A DNA stretch of 45,882 nt from a bacterium (lineage in GTDB: Bacteria > Bdellovibrionota_B > Oligoflexia > Silvanigrellales > Silvanigrellaceae): NCBI GenBank assembly GCA_009918675.1, contig RGDM01000023.1, positions 1 to 45,882 of the forward strand. The letters run 5' to 3'. The stretch's first letter is position 1, and each line of letters starts with the position of its first letter. The translations under genes were made by a program, and so were the position numbers. Shown in pieces: positions 8,955-16,705 of this stretch. The notes beneath the pieces were generated by a model. The model worked only from the letters and a program-made list of their open reading frames with translations, searched no databases and was not told the DNA's origin.

Positions 8955-9261
8955 GAATATTCTCAGACAAGGCTCTGAATTCACGAACACAAAGTTCAGA
9001 TTCGTCTGAACTTTGTGTTTGGCATTGACGCAATTGTTCTTCGAAACATTTTTCCTTGATCTGTTGGAAATGTTTTGAATGAGAACTCAAGGCGCCCGAG
9101 ATGATACATTCCCGAAAATTTTCAAAAATCAATTGTGGTGTCGCAGAGTTCGGTGAAACTCGAGCGCTGTTGATTTCCGATGTGCCGTTCAAAGAGACTC
9201 CACACGCGGGCAAAAGAGATAGAACAAAACAGCAGGACAACAGAACTTTCGCTAATTTCAT
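8899..9261 (-). CDS. Small lipoprotein, convergent with and overlapping ppk1
   Basis: A 120-residue protein with signal MKLAKVLLSCCFVLSLLPAC, whose last Cys is the lipobox Cys (LLPAC). A strong GGGAGGG Shine-Dalgarno sits just before the ATG. The mature part is short and has at least five more Cys (ECI, KCFEE, QCQT, LCV, ECDSGYC), so it is probably disulfide-bonded in the periplasm. The last 56 bases overlap the 3' end of ppk1 on the other strand. A long perfect hairpin is embedded in its coding sequence at 8986-9019. I do not recognise a family. The signal and ribosome-binding site are good reasons to believe it is translated. Confidence 0.75.
   Translation of the reverse strand: MKLAKVLLSCCFVLSLLPACGVSLNGTSEINSARVSPNSATPQLIFENFRECIISGALSSHSKHFQQIKEKCFEEQLRQCQTQSSDESELCVREFRALSENILKNAKFVECDSGYCTLVF
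8986..9019. terminator. 15-bp perfect hairpin with TTCG loop after ppk1, inside the opposing lipoprotein gene
   Basis: AACACAAAGTTCAGA (8986-9000), loop TTCG, then the exact complement (9005-9019). It begins 32 bases after the ppk1 stop. A UUCG tetraloop on a 15-bp stem would be very stable. No clean T-run follows on the plus strand, so it may act as an RNA 3'-end stabiliser or a factor-dependent terminator rather than a classic intrinsic one. In the opposing gene it encodes part of QTQSSDESELCV. Confidence 0.55.
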
Positions 9262-9394
9262 CGTTTTCCCTCCCGTAATTTCTGTCAGTGACAGCTGCGG
9301 CTCATACCCGCGTTAAGCTGATGAAATACAATGCGACCGCGTGCAAGAAAAAAATGTATGCGGTCCGCAACGGAAAGGCGGAATTTTTTCAAAA

Positions 9395-9416
9395 CTGTTA
9401 CAAACTTGGTAATTGA
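9395..9416 (+). promoter_or_regulatory. Weak Pho-box-like pair upstream of the alkaline phosphatase
   Basis: CTGTTAC at 9395 and TTGGTAA at 9406 are 11 bases apart. The first matches the enterobacterial CTGTCAT half-site at 5 of 7 positions, the second poorly. About 20 bases downstream, TTATCT and AGATAA form an inverted repeat (9438-9452). The position before a phosphatase gene makes it worth noting; alone it is weak. Confidence 0.28.
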
Positions 9417-9491
9417 GTCAAATTCCAGGCATTGCCTTATCTAAGAGATAAATGAAATTATTGGATAAGTTCGGAAAGAAAGGCAATCGTT

Positions 9492-11294
9492 TTGCTCATC
9501 AAATATCAACAAAAATGTATTTCGTGGCAAAAAACGCTGATTATTTTTTGTTCACTCATCACCTCATCCTGCATCTTAAAGGCATCGAGTCGAGGGACTC
9601 AATCAAATACCCCTGCAGCACGGCCGCGCTTGATTGTGCTTATCATCATCGACCAAATGCGAGCCGATCTTCTCGACCGTTTTTCAGATGCTTTTCGAAA
9701 AAACTCGGAAACAAATGCGCGAGAGGGCTTAGATAAATTCAAAACGGAAGGCACCTCGTTTGTGGCAGCACGCACAGCAAGCGCACCCACGGTAACCGCG
9801 GCTGGACATGCAACGGTGTGCAGCGGGGCCCATGCTGCAAAGCATGGAATCGTAGGCAATGCCTATTTTGACCGCTCGAAACGAGAAACGGTTGAAAGTG
9901 CCTCAGACGAAACCACGACCCTCGTTCGAACCCCAGGGCTGCTTCCCAGCGACCCTCTTTCAAACGTGCCTTCGCCGGGCTCGAGCGAACGCAGGATTCT
10001 TGTCCCCAATATTGCAGACAGCCTTTTTGAATGGAACCACGCAAGCCGAATTGTCTCGATCTCAATAAAAGACAGGGGTGCAGTTTTTTGCGGGGGCTCG
10101 CATAGCAAAGGAGTCTATTGGTACGATTATAAATCAGGATCCATGGTCACAAGCTCCCGCTACACAAATTCGTTACCTTCTTGGGTGAATCAATTTAATA
10201 CAAACAGAGCTCCGAATTTCTCGTACACATGGGCCCCAAAATTTGCGCCCGAGATTATGAAAACCCTTCTTAAAGAAGAAAAATACCGGCAAGCACTGGC
10301 TATTCGAAGCTCTCTTTCAAGTCACTTTGGGGGTGGCTTTCCTTATCGCTATTCATCGAGCGAAATCGGCGCACTGGGAGCGAGAAAATTCTTTGAATTT
10401 ACACCTTATGCATCCGAACATCTTGTGAATTTTGCTCTCGAGGCACAAAAAAGAGAGCGACTTGGCTGCGCCTCGCGAGAGGCAAATCGTCAGTGCACAG
10501 CGCCGGAAACACCTGACCTTCTCACCATCAGCTTTTCAACTCCTGATCTTGTGGGGCATAGTTTTGGACCCGAAAGCCTTGAGCTGTTCGACGTCTATAT
10601 CAATTTAAATAAGAGCATTGAAAAGTTGCGAAAAGAATTGGAGTCTGAACTAGGCGGTGGATCCGTGTTATTTGTTCAATCGGCGGATCACGGCGTGCAA
10701 AACATGCCTGAGGTGACGGCTTCTGCATCAGGAAAGAAAGTTGGTCGAATTTCAAACACAAGATTGAAAACGAAATTTGAGCAAGTTTTGGAAAAGATAT
10801 TTGGTCCAGGGCCCTGGATCGACGAGCTGATCACCAATGAAATTTACCTCAATGAAGAGACCCTCAAGACCAGGAAGGTGGATCGTTCACTCGCAATAGA
10901 AACGCTGAAACCTCAGGTTCTCAATGAACCTGGTCTGCGAGGAATATTAACGCGAGAGGATATATTGAAAGGTGGCTCCAAAGAAAGCGAGTTTTTCAAA
11001 CGTGGACATCATATTGCCCGCTCTGGAGATGCCGTTCTTCTCGTTGAGCCCGGCTGGCTTGGAGAAGATAGTGTTGCCGGAAACCATGGCACCTCAAACG
11101 ACGATGACGCCCGAATACCAATGGTCTTTTATGGCTGGAAAATTTCGCGCGGGCAAACTCTTTCAAATCCTGTTCAAGCCGATGACATCGGCCCAACAAT
11201 ACTCGAACTTATTGGGGCTCCACGAGGTTCTCAAATGACTGGTATCTCACGCGCTGCTTTGCTAATCAACCACGCCCAGCCGCAATCCAACTGA
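9492..11294 (+). CDS. PafA-type alkaline phosphatase, probable lipoprotein
   Basis: A 600-residue member of the alkaline phosphatase superfamily. DQMRAD carries a metal-ligand Asp. The nucleophile Thr is in PTVTAAGHATVCSG, followed by AKHGIVGN with the conserved Asn. The signature KDR in SIKDRGAVF corresponds to the Lys/Arg pair that PafA uses for phosphate monoesters. Further metal ligands are in STPDLVGHSFGP, SADHG and NHGTSNDDD. The N-terminal signal ends ITSSC, a plausible though imperfect lipobox. The start is a TTG with AAAGG eight bases upstream; there is no better in-frame start before the signal. It probably frees phosphate from extracellular monoesters and complements the 5'-nucleotidase and PPK upstream. 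A nucleotide pyrophosphatase activity is the main alternative, but the KxR pair argues for monoesterase. Confidence 0.87.
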   Translation: MLIKYQQKCISWQKTLIIFCSLITSSCILKASSRGTQSNTPAARPRLIVLIIIDQMRADLLDRFSDAFRKNSETNAREGLDKFKTEGTSFVAARTASAPTVTAAGHATVCSGAHAAKHGIVGNAYFDRSKRETVESASDETTTLVRTPGLLPSDPLSNVPSPGSSERRILVPNIADSLFEWNHASRIVSISIKDRGAVFCGGSHSKGVYWYDYKSGSMVTSSRYTNSLPSWVNQFNTNRAPNFSYTWAPKFAPEIMKTLLKEEKYRQALAIRSSLSSHFGGGFPYRYSSSEIGALGARKFFEFTPYASEHLVNFALEAQKRERLGCASREANRQCTAPETPDLLTISFSTPDLVGHSFGPESLELFDVYINLNKSIEKLRKELESELGGGSVLFVQSADHGVQNMPEVTASASGKKVGRISNTRLKTKFEQVLEKIFGPGPWIDELITNEIYLNEETLKTRKVDRSLAIETLKPQVLNEPGLRGILTREDILKGGSKESEFFKRGHHIARSGDAVLLVEPGWLGEDSVAGNHGTSNDDDARIPMVFYGWKISRGQTLSNPVQADDIGPTILELIGAPRGSQMTGISRAALLINHAQPQSN

Positions 11295-11365
11295 AACAAA
11301 GCTGCGCTTCACATGCAAATGTGCGGACCGCAATGGCCCGCACTCGCAAGAACTTCGACTGCTTT

Positions 11366-12328
11366 TTATTCAAACGTGGTTGCGACTTCATCCACTCCCA
11401 AATCAACCAGGTCAGTTGATTTATCGAGCGGGAGCAGGCCGCGGTTCACAAGAGAGGCGCGGATCACATTCGGATAGAAGTCTGTGAGCTTGGATGCAAA
11501 TTTACCAATCCGTTCGGCGATGTTGTAATCGACACCCGCATCAAGTGCGGCTATTGCTTCGGTTGTGCAGTTCAAGGTCAGCGTGTCGTACATGTAATTC
11601 ATTCCACGGCTCTGACTCTTAAAAACAAATTGTTCAAGAATGCGCCGCGATTCTTCACGAGTGACGTTCAGTTTCCACTGCTCGACTTTGTGATTTTGTT
11701 TGCGAATCATGTGATCGAATTTGCTTTCAAGACTGACCATCCGATACACAACACCATATTCACCCGAGCCCTTGAGAGGATTCCCTTGGCCTTTGAAAAT
11801 ATCGTAGCTGAAGCCCGGCTGACCTAGAGCTTCTGTGCTCAAAACCAAGTCCCTCACCTGCACCGGACGCTCGCCGCGCGAGATCGTTTGCGCAACCAAC
11901 GTGACGGGTGAATTTTCCTCAAATTGCAAACGCAATTGGGTGTGTCCTGCTGGCACGGCCGCAGGGAAATGCTCGAGATGGAAAATCACGTTTTTAATTG
12001 CATTGACCGGAATGTTGGCGACGTAAAACTTGTCTTTGTGTGAAACGTTCGCAACACTCAAATACCCTGCCGCAGAGCCGCCGTATTTCGCAGCTTCAGC
12101 TGCATTTAATTTCACGAGAGAGCGCGCCTGGCGCGTATCATAGCATTCTCCCGCGTGTGGGCCTTTCGGAAGACGCGCATGCGACTCAAACGGATCTTTT
12201 GCATCGAAGACACAATTTTTCAAATCAAATGAACTGAGGCCGGCAGTATCGTTCGTGCTCTTCTGAGTGCAGGCAGAGAAGGTTGCAACAATTCCTAACA
12301 GGGCAACAGCGAAATTCTTCCTCACCAT
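11366..12328 (-). CDS. DUF4105-like lipoprotein
   Basis: 320 residues from the ATG at 12328, which has GGGGG five bases upstream; the open frame reaches 12424 but that would bury the signal peptide. The signal VRKNFAVALLGIVATFSAC has a lipobox Cys. The body resembles DUF4105 proteins: an N-terminal half with VIFHLEHFP and SYDIFKGQGNP, and the diagnostic block MNYMYDTLTLNCTTEAI with the conserved Asn-Cys. DUF4105 is thought to be a periplasmic cysteine-peptidase-like domain, but no function is established to my knowledge, so the role here is open. It is convergent with the phosphatase. The gene upstream on the same strand, the TPR protein, ends about 210 bases before it. Confidence 0.72.
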   Translation of the reverse strand: MVRKNFAVALLGIVATFSACTQKSTNDTAGLSSFDLKNCVFDAKDPFESHARLPKGPHAGECYDTRQARSLVKLNAAEAAKYGGSAAGYLSVANVSHKDKFYVANIPVNAIKNVIFHLEHFPAAVPAGHTQLRLQFEENSPVTLVAQTISRGERPVQVRDLVLSTEALGQPGFSYDIFKGQGNPLKGSGEYGVVYRMVSLESKFDHMIRKQNHKVEQWKLNVTREESRRILEQFVFKSQSRGMNYMYDTLTLNCTTEAIAALDAGVDYNIAERIGKFASKLTDFYPNVIRASLVNRGLLPLDKSTDLVDLGVDEVATTFE

Positions 12329-12539
12329 GGTAACCCCCAAAACTGCAGTGGCAAGGGCACGAACAACCCTCTTATTCACTGCAAGAGCAAAGCAAAGAGC
12401 TTGCCAAAAGGAATATCGCTGCATTCTCGAGGGTTCGAGCTATCAAAACTGCAGGCCGACCATGTCTAAGCAATAGACAATTTGAGGAGTTTGAGGAGTT
12501 CGATGAAGATATTAATTACCATCTCGCTTTTCAGCCAAC

Positions 12540-13715
12540 TCACTCACCCGCGGCGGATGAGCTCAATTCACTGATATGAGCCCGCGCATGCGGATGGTTT
12601 GGATTCAACGTCAGACACTTGTGAAAAGCTTCCAACGCCATGTCTAAATGAGCATGTTTCTTGTGGGCAAGAGCGAGGTTGTAAAAAACACTCGCTTTGA
12701 GCTCAGCGGATTTAAGATGAGCAACGGCCGAATGGTAAAGTAGAACGGCATCTTGATAACGGTTTTGCGACAGCGCATGAATTCCAGAATTATTGAGAAA
12801 TGAAGCGCGTTCCTCTTCGCTTAAGGGTTCCATAAATATCTTCAACGCAGAGGAGATCTCTTCTTCAGACAATGGGCATTGGGCCAAGCTCGCGCGAGCA
12901 TCAACCGATGTGGGATGAATGTCGAGAGCGGCAAGATATTTTTTCTTGGCATCTTGAACATGGCCTTGCTGCATCAGAACATCCCCCATAATCGTGAGAC
13001 GCTCAGGGTTAAAGGGCGATGACTTGTTTGCCGCCTCAAGCAAGCGAATGGCGGTTTCTTTGTCACCAATTTTCATTTGGCAACGTGCAAGTAAATTAAT
13101 AGCTCTGACATTTTGCGGCTCGATTTGCCAAACTCGCTTGGAAATATCTAAAGCAACATCGAGCTGCCCACGGCGAAAGCACAAATTTCCATATTCAAGC
13201 CGCACGATGTTGTCGTGTGGAAACGAGGCAAACGCCTCTTCGACTGCTTTGTCAAAATCCGCACTCTTCTTGCTGTCATTCAATAAACGAAGATTGTGGA
13301 CAAGCAATTGCGGAGCCGATCGATTTTTGTCTTCCTTGGTAATTTCATGCAGACGTAAACCAAGATTACTCATTGCCGATGCCAGCTGAATCGCTTTGCG
13401 AATACCGCAATCGGCCACAAGCGACAAAACCAAAACCGACAATTCCGGCGCCAAGATAATGCGCTTGCTTGCAGAGGCCGATTCGTGACGGGCAAGGCGT
13501 TGCTGAAAAATATTCACTTGTGATGGCTCAAAACTATGAAGATTGTGGACAATCATATCTGGCTTGTTGTTGCCGATTGCGGTGATGCACTCCGCAGGAG
13601 AAAGCACAGGAAATACAGCAAAGCCCGCACTCTCTGAGGAGCTTTTGAGTTGGCTCATATCTTTGGCAACACTGAGCAAAACGACCTTCTCTTTTTCGGA
13701 CTTCTGCTGTGCCAT
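12540..13715 (-). CDS. TPR protein with receiver-like N-terminal domain
   Basis: 391 residues. The first ~110 resemble a CheY-type receiver fold (KVVLLSVAKDMSQL, SAGFAVFPVLS, PDMIVHNLHSF, ASKRIILAPEL), but the acidic pocket and phospho-Asp are not evident. It is therefore probably a pseudo-receiver that binds a partner rather than being phosphorylated. From about residue 155 there are at least five TPR units (VRLEYGNLCFRRGQLDVAL, INLLARCQMKIGDKETAI, LTIMGDVLMQQG, VFYNLALAHKKHAHLDMAL), a scaffold for protein-protein contacts. No signal peptide or membrane segment, so cytoplasmic. The start is an ATG with GGTGAG close upstream. It is divergent from the Old Yellow Enzyme gene across a 247-base gap. 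Such proteins occur in signalling or gliding systems of predatory and myxobacteria; the partner here is unknown. Confidence 0.78.
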   Translation of the reverse strand: MAQQKSEKEKVVLLSVAKDMSQLKSSSESAGFAVFPVLSPAECITAIGNNKPDMIVHNLHSFEPSQVNIFQQRLARHESASASKRIILAPELSVLVLSLVADCGIRKAIQLASAMSNLGLRLHEITKEDKNRSAPQLLVHNLRLLNDSKKSADFDKAVEEAFASFPHDNIVRLEYGNLCFRRGQLDVALDISKRVWQIEPQNVRAINLLARCQMKIGDKETAIRLLEAANKSSPFNPERLTIMGDVLMQQGHVQDAKKKYLAALDIHPTSVDARASLAQCPLSEEEISSALKIFMEPLSEEERASFLNNSGIHALSQNRYQDAVLLYHSAVAHLKSAELKASVFYNLALAHKKHAHLDMALEAFHKCLTLNPNHPHARAHISELSSSAAGE

Positions 13716-13962
13716 TGCTCACCACGCTGAACGAGACTCTTACGAGAATGATCGGAGCTACCGCGCCTGAATTGAGAATGTTTTGAAATTTATTCTTAAT
13801 AAACTGAAACAACTGGATAATTGTTTATATTCTGAGTCCAATCATTGTCGACCCTTCGCCGGCAGGGCCGCACAGGATTCTCAACCCTGCGTTGCAAGTT
13901 CACGCATTTGTTATACCGTTTGCCCGCAGCAGTATTTCCACTTGAAGAAGGAATCTTGAGCC

Positions 13963-15030
13963 ATGAGCCTACTTTTTGAATCAACTGCACTTGCAAACTT
14001 AAAATTAAAAAATCGCGTTGTGATGTGCCCTCTGACCCGCTGCCGGGCGTTAGGCAACACGCCCAATCAGCTGATGGCTAAATACTATGAACAGCGTTCC
14101 AGCGCGGGCTTAATCATCAGTGAAGGCGCTGCTCCCTCGCCCAATGGACTTGGCTACGCGCGCATTCCAGGTCTTTTCAATCAAACTCATGTCGAAGGCT
14201 GGAAGCTCACCACTCAAGCCGTCCACAAGCACGGCGGGCGCATTTTTATTCAGCTCATGCATTGCGGGCGTGTTGGTCATCCAAACAATCTGCCCGAAGG
14301 TGCACGGCTGCTCGCTCCTTCGGCCATCGCTGCACCCGGAAATATGTGGACCGATACCCAAGGCCCGCAAGATTTCCCAGCCCCGCGCGAAATGACAGAA
14401 AACGACATCAAAATTGCCATCGGCGAATATGCCCATGCCTGCAAGCTCGCCATTGAAGCTGGTTTTGATGGGGTAGAATTGCATGGCGCAAATGGCTATC
14501 TCATTGATCAATTCTTGAACACCGCATCCAATCAACGCAAAGACAGTTGGGGCGGATCGGTGAAACACCGCGCCCGCTTTGCACTTGAAGTTGTCAAAGC
14601 GGCGGTTGCAGCCGTTGGTCATTCAAAGGTTGGAATTCGTCTTTCGCCCTATGGTGTCTTCAATGGCATGAGCCCGGATGCGGAAATGGATGAACTCTAT
14701 CTGTACCTCGCGCGCGAATTGAGCGCACTGCGGATTGCATATGTTCATTTGGTGGATCACAGCTCAATGGGAGCACCCAAAGTCAGTGCGGAATTAAAGG
14801 CAAAAATCAGAGAAAGTTTCCGAGGCACGCTGATTCTTTCCGGTGGCTACGATCGCAGCCGCGCAGAGGCTGATCTAACAGCGCATGCTGGAGATCTGAT
14901 TGCCTTTGGGCGACCTTTTATCTCCAACCCAACGCTTGTCGAGAAACTCAAAGCGGGAGTTGAACTCACCCCAGCGAATCCTGAAACGTTCTACAGCGCC
15001 GATGAAAAAGGTTACACCGATTATCCTTAA
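13963..15030 (+). CDS. Old Yellow Enzyme family ene-reductase (NemA-like)
   Basis: A 355-residue FMN-dependent NAD(P)H oxidoreductase of TIM-barrel fold, full length for the family. N-terminal LKNRVVMCPLTRCRA, GLIISEGAAPSPNGLGY and the substrate-binding HGANGYLIDQFL with the His/Asn pair are present, as are the FMN phosphate-binding blocks LSGGYDR and DLIAFGRPFISNP. The family reduces activated alkenes such as N-ethylmaleimide, and nitro compounds; the physiological substrate is not predictable. The start ATG has AAGGAA about ten bases upstream. It stands alone between a divergent TPR gene and a convergent epimerase gene. Its stop codon lies within an inverted repeat. Confidence 0.9.
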   Translation: MSLLFESTALANLKLKNRVVMCPLTRCRALGNTPNQLMAKYYEQRSSAGLIISEGAAPSPNGLGYARIPGLFNQTHVEGWKLTTQAVHKHGGRIFIQLMHCGRVGHPNNLPEGARLLAPSAIAAPGNMWTDTQGPQDFPAPREMTENDIKIAIGEYAHACKLAIEAGFDGVELHGANGYLIDQFLNTASNQRKDSWGGSVKHRARFALEVVKAAVAAVGHSKVGIRLSPYGVFNGMSPDAEMDELYLYLARELSALRIAYVHLVDHSSMGAPKVSAELKAKIRESFRGTLILSGGYDRSRAEADLTAHAGDLIAFGRPFISNPTLVEKLKAGVELTPANPETFYSADEKGYTDYP

Positions 15031-15041
15031 TTGGTGTAACC
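15010..15041. terminator. Inverted repeat spanning the stop codon of the ene-reductase gene
   Basis: GGTTACACC (15010-15018) pairs perfectly with GGTGTAACC (15033-15041) around 14 bases that contain the TAA stop. It lies between two convergent genes and could end or protect transcripts from the plus side. There is no T-run after it, so intrinsic termination is uncertain. Confidence 0.42.
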
Positions 15042-15083
15042 CACAGCACAAGAATGCCGCCTGCACTTTCTATGAAATGAATT

Positions 15084-16157
15084 TCATTCCCGCAGCTCCA
15101 AATTCAATCCGGGTTCGTGTCCGCAGCGGATTGTTGGGCCAAGCGGGCGAACACCACCTTGATAAGGTAACGCGGTTAAAAATTCAGCCGAATCCAAATC
15201 AACCCAGTGCACCGCCGGATGCATGCTGGCTAAATGAATGGCTGCTTGAAAACCAGCGCCAACCTCGAACATGCAGCTCATGAGGCATGGAATTTTTTCG
15301 GCATAGGCGAGGTCCAAGATAGCCCGAGCCTCTGAAACGCCACCTGCTTTAATAAGTTTTACACTCAAGGCATGCGCAGCTTTCGTTTCAAGAATATTTT
15401 TTGCCTGCGCAAGTGTCATTGCCGATTCATCCGCGACAATCGGCACTGGGCTGTGCCGGGTGATATTCGCCATGGCAGCGATTTCTGTTGCTTTGACGGG
15501 CTGCTCGATAAAATCTATTGGCCCACACATTTCGGCAAACCAGGGAATCAACGACAAAGACTCTTGCTCGCTCCATCCTTGATTTGCATCCAAGCGGAGA
15601 GAAATTTTGCTGCCAATCGCATTGCGAATCGCAAGCACCCGCGCTTTGTCGAGCTCACTATCAAGGCCAACTTTCACTTTTAATGAGGTGAATCCTTTTC
15701 GCACGGCCTCCTGTGCACGCTGGGCCATCAGCGCAGGCTCCTCAACACTGATGGTCATGTTGGTGTTCATGACTATTGTGTGCGCACCCCCCAACCATTT
15801 CCACAGAGGAATGCCAGCCTTCCGCGCAGACAAGTCGTGCAAAGCAACATCCACAGCACACTGTGCCGAGCGGCAAACATGTGCAGCAGAGGGCAAGACT
15901 TCCTTCCATTTCCAGACATCGACAATCGGTGTGCGGCGGAGTTCACCCAAAAGAGTTTTAAGATCCGAGCGAATCAGGTCTTCGCTCTCGCCGGTAATTG
16001 CCGGTGTGGGCACCACACTTCCCCAGCCAACCTCACCAGCGTCATCAGTCATTTTGAGAGAAATTTCTTCGAGCATTGTCACTGTGCGCAAAGCCGTTTT
16101 GAAGGGAAGACGCAAAGGGGCTTGCATGAGGCCCAGTTCAGTTGTTTGGATTCTCAC
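15084..16157 (-). CDS. Dipeptide epimerase (L-Ala-D/L-Glu epimerase family, enolase superfamily)
   Basis: 357 residues, full length. It inverts the alpha-carbon of a dipeptide, classically L-Ala-D-Glu from peptidoglycan turnover to L-Ala-L-Glu, allowing murein peptides to be used as amino acids. All muconate-lactonizing-subgroup residues are visible: the KxK base in SLKVKVG, metal ligands in LRLDANQGW, FIEQP and VADES, and the second base in SVKLIKAGG. The C-terminal VDLDSAEF block corresponds to the DxD that contacts the dipeptide amino group. A GTG start has GGAGG eight bases upstream. Monocistronic. The Ala-Glu specificity is the family default; other dipeptide specificities are known and cannot be excluded by reading. 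Confidence 0.85.
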   Translation of the reverse strand: MRIQTTELGLMQAPLRLPFKTALRTVTMLEEISLKMTDDAGEVGWGSVVPTPAITGESEDLIRSDLKTLLGELRRTPIVDVWKWKEVLPSAAHVCRSAQCAVDVALHDLSARKAGIPLWKWLGGAHTIVMNTNMTISVEEPALMAQRAQEAVRKGFTSLKVKVGLDSELDKARVLAIRNAIGSKISLRLDANQGWSEQESLSLIPWFAEMCGPIDFIEQPVKATEIAAMANITRHSPVPIVADESAMTLAQAKNILETKAAHALSVKLIKAGGVSEARAILDLAYAEKIPCLMSCMFEVGAGFQAAIHLASMHPAVHWVDLDSAEFLTALPYQGGVRPLGPTIRCGHEPGLNLELRE

Positions 16158-16306
16158 GGGAAAACCTCCAAAGCCTGACTACAGACTGCACTTGGCCGGC
16201 ATTATTAGCAAAATCTCAACAGCCAAATTCTTGAAAGGGGAACCTGCTGAGAGTTGTTCTTCTTTGCTAAACTCAAACTATTGTCACCGACTTTTGGAGG
16301 ATCCTC

Positions 16307-16705
16307 ATGAAGCTTGTTCTTGCACTGAGCACCTGCCTTCTTGGCATGACGCTCTCGAGCTGTACCAAAAAAATGGGCTCACAAGCCGTTGGCGCATTGT
16401 ATTCGTGTTCAGTTAAAAAAGGCGAGACACGGCAAACTTGCACCGAATTCAAAAACCTCTCGCCGAATGAAGTCGCTTATTTTAAGCAAAAGTGCGATAG
16501 CGAAAGCTCAATGGACGCGGCTGCATGGCAAGACGTCGGTTGTGCCACCGACGCGCGGCAAGGTGGCTGTGAATTGAAATTCGCAGACGCCACAAGCAAC
16601 ATTTCCACGTCATTTATTGCTTGGGGTTATACCGCAACATCTCTTGCGGCCATTCAGGCACCGAACGCATGTGAGAAGAACGGTGGACGCATCGTTCAGC
16701 CCTAA
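16307..16705 (+). CDS. Small cysteine-rich lipoprotein
   Basis: A 132-residue protein with a clean signal MKLVLALSTCLLGM and lipobox LSSC at residue ~19. GGAGG precedes the ATG by about eight bases. The mature part has six Cys (YSCSV, QTCTE, QKCDS, VGCAT, GGCEL, NACEK), so several disulfides are likely in the periplasm. No family recognised. Its stop codon overlaps the stop of the convergent gene by two bases. The Cys pattern loosely recalls the other small lipoprotein at 8899-9261, but I see no convincing sequence similarity. Confidence 0.8.
   Translation: MKLVLALSTCLLGMTLSSCTKKMGSQAVGALYSCSVKKGETRQTCTEFKNLSPNEVAYFKQKCDSESSMDAAAWQDVGCATDARQGGCELKFADATSNISTSFIAWGYTATSLAAIQAPNACEKNGGRIVQP

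Noticed and set aside
9452..9736. 94-codon plus-strand frame starting before the phosphatase gene
   Set aside because: It shares most of its length with the phosphatase in another frame and has no family resemblance; the phosphatase frame carries all the motifs.
11310..11323. CACAT-GCAA-ATGTG hairpin after the phosphatase gene as a terminator
   Set aside because: Only five base pairs and no T-run; a GNRA loop alone is not enough.
12502..12558. 18-codon plus-strand frame with GAGGAG upstream, in a region where TTTGAGGAG is repeated twice
   Set aside because: Too short, overlaps the end of the TPR gene, and the ribosome-binding-site match comes from a small tandem repeat.
13862..13890. GCAGGG/CCCTGC inverted repeat in the divergent region before the ene-reductase
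   Set aside because: Six base pairs around a 17-base gap is common by chance in a region of this GC content.
15607..16416. 269-codon plus-strand frame opposite the dipeptide epimerase
   Set aside because: Antisense to a gene with all catalytic residues, and it overlaps the start of a lipoprotein gene with a good ribosome-binding site.
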